This document shows, piece after piece, positions 6,713 through 8,694 of a stretch of 8,694 bases of DNA. The stretch lies in assembly GCA_024636575.1 (NCBI GenBank), contig JAGXGU010000051.1, positions 1-8,694 on the forward strand, given 5' to 3'. Each line of letters starts with the position of its first letter. Position 1 is the stretch's first letter. The notes under the pieces were generated by a model, which was given only the letters and a program-made list of their open reading frames with translations, was not told where the DNA came from and ran no database searches. Made by a program: the position numbers and the translations under genes. This DNA comes from Altererythrobacter sp. (GTDB lineage: Bacteria > Pseudomonadota > Alphaproteobacteria > Sphingomonadales > Sphingomonadaceae).

Positions 6713-7711
6713 CTAATCCGTGCTGGCCGCTTGCGGCGTTTCCTGCGGGGCCACGCGGTCCAGAAATTCCAGGATCGCAGCCGTCGCCCGGCCGCGCACC
6801 GCATCGACTTCGCGCAAGATTTCATGATGCGCTTCCTTGCCGAAGGAAACCAGTTCCCCATGGGGCAACCGGCCCGCCGCCCGTTCGATCGCGCGCATAT
6901 CGATCAGCTTGTCATTCGCAGTTCCGATCAGCAGCACCGGCTGGGCCACCGCTTCGAGCACGCCCGCACGGTCAAGCCCGCGCATCGAGGCATAGCTGCG
7001 TTCGACCCAGCGCCAGCTGCCCGGTCCCATGACCAGTTCCGAGCGTCGATCACGCCACCACAATTCGTCTTCGTAACGATCCTTGTCATGGGTCAGAAGA
7101 TCGATCCGGCCAATCGGCATTTCGCCGGGCTTTTCGCTCCATTTCCATGCCGGCCGGGCCGGATCACCCAGCCGGGCCATGATCTTCGCGGCGCGGTGCA
7201 TGATTGAAACCGGCAAATGCGAACCGTAAAATCCAAGCATAGGGGCTGAAAGCACCACCGCATCGGGATCAATCCTGTGTTCCGCAGTGGCCCGCAATAC
7301 CAGATGCCCGCCCATCGAATGGCCGGCTATGACATGGGGGCCCGGTGTCGCCGCCTTCCATTCAGACCAGAAGTCCGCAATATCATCGATCCACACGGAA
7401 AAATCGCTCACATGGCCGGTCACCGGATCTTTACCGAGCCGCCCCGATCCCGCTTGCCCGCGCCAGTCCGCAGCGGTGACCCGCCAGCCTGCCCGGTGCC
7501 ATTCTTCCAGCGTTTCGAGATATTTTTCGTAAGCATCCCCGCGCCCCGGCATGAACAGGATCGAACCGCGCGGTGCGCCGCCTTCGGCAGCTGCTTCAGG
7601 CCAATCGATCCGCCGGATTGCGTGCCCATCAGGCGCCTTCCATTGGCTTTCAACCGCATTGGCCGGGATATTGCGCCGGTCAATCTGCGCCTGCCCGGCA
7701 TTACGGTTCAT
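6713..7711 (-). CDS. Alpha/beta hydrolase, monoacylglycerol lipase/lysophospholipase (PldB-like) type
   Basis: A 332-residue serine hydrolase with no signal peptide or membrane segment, so probably cytoplasmic. The oxyanion-side motif is FMPGRGDAYEKYLETL (53-68), followed by ADWRGQAGSGR (81-91). The nucleophile elbow is GHSMGG with Ser132, the likely acid is Asp267 in GTANDKLID, and the likely base is His296 in EAHHEIL. A helical cap covers roughly 160-240. This layout is that of the Hydrolase_4 group, which includes lysophospholipase L2 and monoacylglycerol lipases; the natural ester is unknown. It is the first gene of the minus-strand group with the FAD enzyme and the DUF1508 protein, and is divergent from cpaA. 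The ATG at 7711 lacks a close Shine-Dalgarno; a perfect GGAGG lies 29 bases upstream, so the true start may be slightly earlier. Confidence 0.9.
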   Translation of the reverse strand: MNRNAGQAQIDRRNIPANAVESQWKAPDGHAIRRIDWPEAAAEGGAPRGSILFMPGRGDAYEKYLETLEEWHRAGWRVTAADWRGQAGSGRLGKDPVTGHVSDFSVWIDDIADFWSEWKAATPGPHVIAGHSMGGHLVLRATAEHRIDPDAVVLSAPMLGFYGSHLPVSIMHRAAKIMARLGDPARPAWKWSEKPGEMPIGRIDLLTHDKDRYEDELWWRDRRSELVMGPGSWRWVERSYASMRGLDRAGVLEAVAQPVLLIGTANDKLIDMRAIERAAGRLPHGELVSFGKEAHHEILREVDAVRGRATAAILEFLDRVAPQETPQAASTD

Positions 7712-7813
7712 GGCGGATGTATCTATTTGGCTAATGTTAACCTCCAGCGGTTGGTTACTATTTGGTAAGCCATCGCCTGTAGCAATGCCTCCACAGGGAT
7801 TTTGGGGGCTTTG
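7712..7813. promoter_or_regulatory. Divergent regulatory region of the hydrolase and cpaA genes
   Basis: These 102 bases separate two divergently transcribed genes and must hold both promoters. They are noticeably more AT-rich than the flanking genes. Visible elements are a direct repeat CTATTTGG at 7723-7730 and 7758-7765, each followed by a TAA-containing tail, and GTTAACC at 7736-7742 facing GGTTAC at 7753-7758. The cpaA ribosome site GGGGG is at 7804-7808. No confident -35/-10 pair was found for either direction, and no pilin gene or other ORF fits here. Confidence 0.45.
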
Positions 7814-8314
7814 ATGCTAAACGAATATTTCCACTACGGATTGCTGGCTGTCTTGGCAATCGCGCTGCTGGTTGCGGCGTTTACCGATATGCGTCGGCGC
7901 CAGATCGACAATTGGCTGAACGCCGGCATCGCGCTGGGCGCGCCTTTGTTCTGGTGGAGCAGCAATCTTTCACTGTGGCCGGATGTGGCCATGCAGCTGG
8001 GCGTGGCGGCGGCGGCCTTCGCGATTCTGGCAGGCATGTTCGCTTTGCGGATGATGGGCGGCGGCGATGTCAAATTGCTGACCGCGCTCGCACTGTGGAT
8101 CAAGCCGGAATGGTTTCTCGAACTGCTCATCATCATGGCGTTGCTGGGCGGCGTGCTGACAATCGTGATGGGTGCCTGGCACGTCATGCGCCGGCAGAAA
8201 GACCGGCTGGCCATTCCCTATGGTGTCGCAATCTCAGCCGCTGGCCTGTGGGTAATCGGCTTTCATTATTTTCCCGCAGCCGGGACCGCCGTTGCTGGCG
8301 CAACGGTCGGGTAA
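7814..8314 (+). CDS. cpaA: Prepilin peptidase CpaA (TadV-type, peptidase family A24)
   Basis: An inner-membrane aspartic protease that removes the leader from Flp/Tad pilins and pseudopilins. The 166-residue protein is almost entirely hydrophobic, with membrane segments at about 8-24, 37-52, 57-80, 98-121 and 134-152. The two catalytic aspartates of family A24 are present: Asp25 in FTDMRRRQIDNWLN and Asp85 in the GxGD motif MGGGD, followed by VKLL. Its small size and the absence of the N-terminal methyltransferase domain fit the TadV/CpaA branch rather than PilD. The ATG at 7814 was chosen because GGGGG lies 5 bases upstream; an in-frame TTG at 7802 overlaps that site. cpaB follows 88 bases later, marking the beginning of a Flp pilus locus. 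The divergent hydrolase gene is unrelated. Confidence 0.93.
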   Translation: MLNEYFHYGLLAVLAIALLVAAFTDMRRRQIDNWLNAGIALGAPLFWWSSNLSLWPDVAMQLGVAAAAFAILAGMFALRMMGGGDVKLLTALALWIKPEWFLELLIIMALLGGVLTIVMGAWHVMRRQKDRLAIPYGVAISAAGLWVIGFHYFPAAGTAVAGATVG

Positions 8315-8328
8315 ACCGGATTTTAACC
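8312..8328 (+). promoter_or_regulatory. CtrA-like box at the cpaA-cpaB junction
   Basis: The sequence TAAA-N7-TTAACC spans the cpaA stop codon and differs by one base from the alphaproteobacterial CtrA consensus TTAA-N7-TTAA(C). The 88-base gap to cpaB is long for a pilus operon and could hold a separate promoter. CtrA is known to control pilus genes in Caulobacter. A match this short is easily fortuitous, so this is a candidate only. Confidence 0.3.
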
Positions 8329-8402
8329 AACACAACATACTTACCATAGACACAACGCCCTGATGACTTTTTCTACGGGCCGAATGAGGGGGCTTAACAG
8401 CC

Positions 8403-8694
8403 ATGGATAGGAAGAAACTCGCTCTATTGCTTGTCGCACTGATCATCGCGATCGGTACGGCACTGGCTGCACGGAGTATGTTCACCGGGAATTCTGCACC
8501 CACTGCCGAAGCGGCAGCGGTACCACAGGGTCCCAAGGTTCTGGTGGCGCAGCGCGCGCTCCCCGTCGGTACGATCATTACCGCTGATTCGATCAGCTTC
8601 CAGCAATGGCCGGAAGAAATGGTCCAGGACGCTTACTTCCTGGATGGCGAATCCGACATCACCCAATTGCTCGGCACCGTGGTTCGCTATCAGA
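8403..8694 (+). CDS. cpaB: Flp pilus assembly protein CpaB (5' part, runs off the right edge)
   Basis: 97 residues are visible. A short basic start (MDRKK) precedes a hydrophobic segment at 6-23 (LALLLVALIIAIGTALAA) that acts as a signal anchor or signal peptide into the periplasm. A low-complexity Ala/Pro linker (31-43) follows, then the start of a SAF domain: KVLVAQRALPVGTIITADSISFQQWPEEMV (45-74), with YFLDGESDITQLLGTVVRY after it. This is the standard CpaB/RcpC layout; CpaB works with the CpaC secretin in the Tad secretion apparatus. The ATG at 8403 has GAGGGGG at 8386-8392, about 10 bases upstream. Position after cpaA supports the call, and cpaC, cpaE and cpaF would be expected beyond the edge. 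Confidence 0.93.
   Translation, partial: MDRKKLALLLVALIIAIGTALAARSMFTGNSAPTAEAAAVPQGPKVLVAQRALPVGTIITADSISFQQWPEEMVQDAYFLDGESDITQLLGTVVRYQ

Noticed and set aside
6269..7207. Long open frame (312 codons) on the plus strand
   Set aside because: It runs antisense across the FAD oxidoreductase and the hydrolase, both with full catalytic motifs; the predicted protein has no domain and scattered Cys/His/Arg typical of a shadow.
8363..8410. 15-codon ORF overlapping the cpaB start in another frame
   Set aside because: It has no Shine-Dalgarno and no attenuator-like codon run, and probably arises by chance.
1..8694. Search by eye for tRNA, rRNA, CRISPR repeats, insertion-sequence ends and integrase or phage genes
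   Set aside because: No cloverleaf, regularly spaced repeat, transposase or recombinase frame was seen. Gene order and coding style are uniform, giving no sign of a mobile island.

Overview
The window looks like chromosomal DNA from an alphaproteobacterium, most likely Sphingomonadales and probably close to Erythrobacteraceae. This rests on the GC-rich, densely packed genes, on protein resemblances recalled from those groups (homoserine kinase of the APH-like type, single-repeat DUF1508 protein, CpaA/CpaB Flp pilus genes, argS followed by a SPOR-type membrane protein), and on the frequent GTG/TTG starts. No search was possible, so the lineage is an inference.

Left block (1-2785, all minus strand): an unrecognised lipoprotein gene, then argS (arginyl-tRNA synthetase), then the first 89 codons of a single-pass membrane protein that is probably a SPOR-domain protein and runs off the left edge. 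argS and the membrane-protein gene are almost touching and are probably co-transcribed.

Middle block (2857-5316, plus strand): ispH, thrB and rnhA lie head to tail with gaps of 12 and 15 bases and look like one operon. They cover isoprenoid precursor synthesis, threonine synthesis and RNA-DNA hybrid removal. The 71-base gap between the divergent lipoprotein and ispH genes holds an imperfect inverted repeat.

A 14-bp perfect-stem hairpin (5324-5367) separates rnhA from a convergent minus-strand group. Read in transcription order, that group is an alpha/beta hydrolase of the monoacylglycerol lipase/lysophospholipase type, a DAO-family FAD oxidoreductase resembling D-arginine dehydrogenase, and a 58-residue DUF1508 (YegP-like) protein. 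The oxidoreductase starts at a TTG six bases after the hydrolase stop, in the same reading frame.

Right block (7814-8694, plus strand): cpaA (prepilin peptidase) and the 5' part of cpaB, the beginning of a Flp/Tad pilus locus that continues past the right edge. The cpaA-cpaB junction carries a CtrA-like sequence, and the divergent cpaA/hydrolase gap carries short repeats and TTAACC-like elements.

I see no tRNA, rRNA, CRISPR array, insertion sequence, prophage gene or attachment site. Most of the window is ordinary housekeeping sequence. I do not see a convincing undescribed multi-gene system; the findings are small-scale oddities worth checking.
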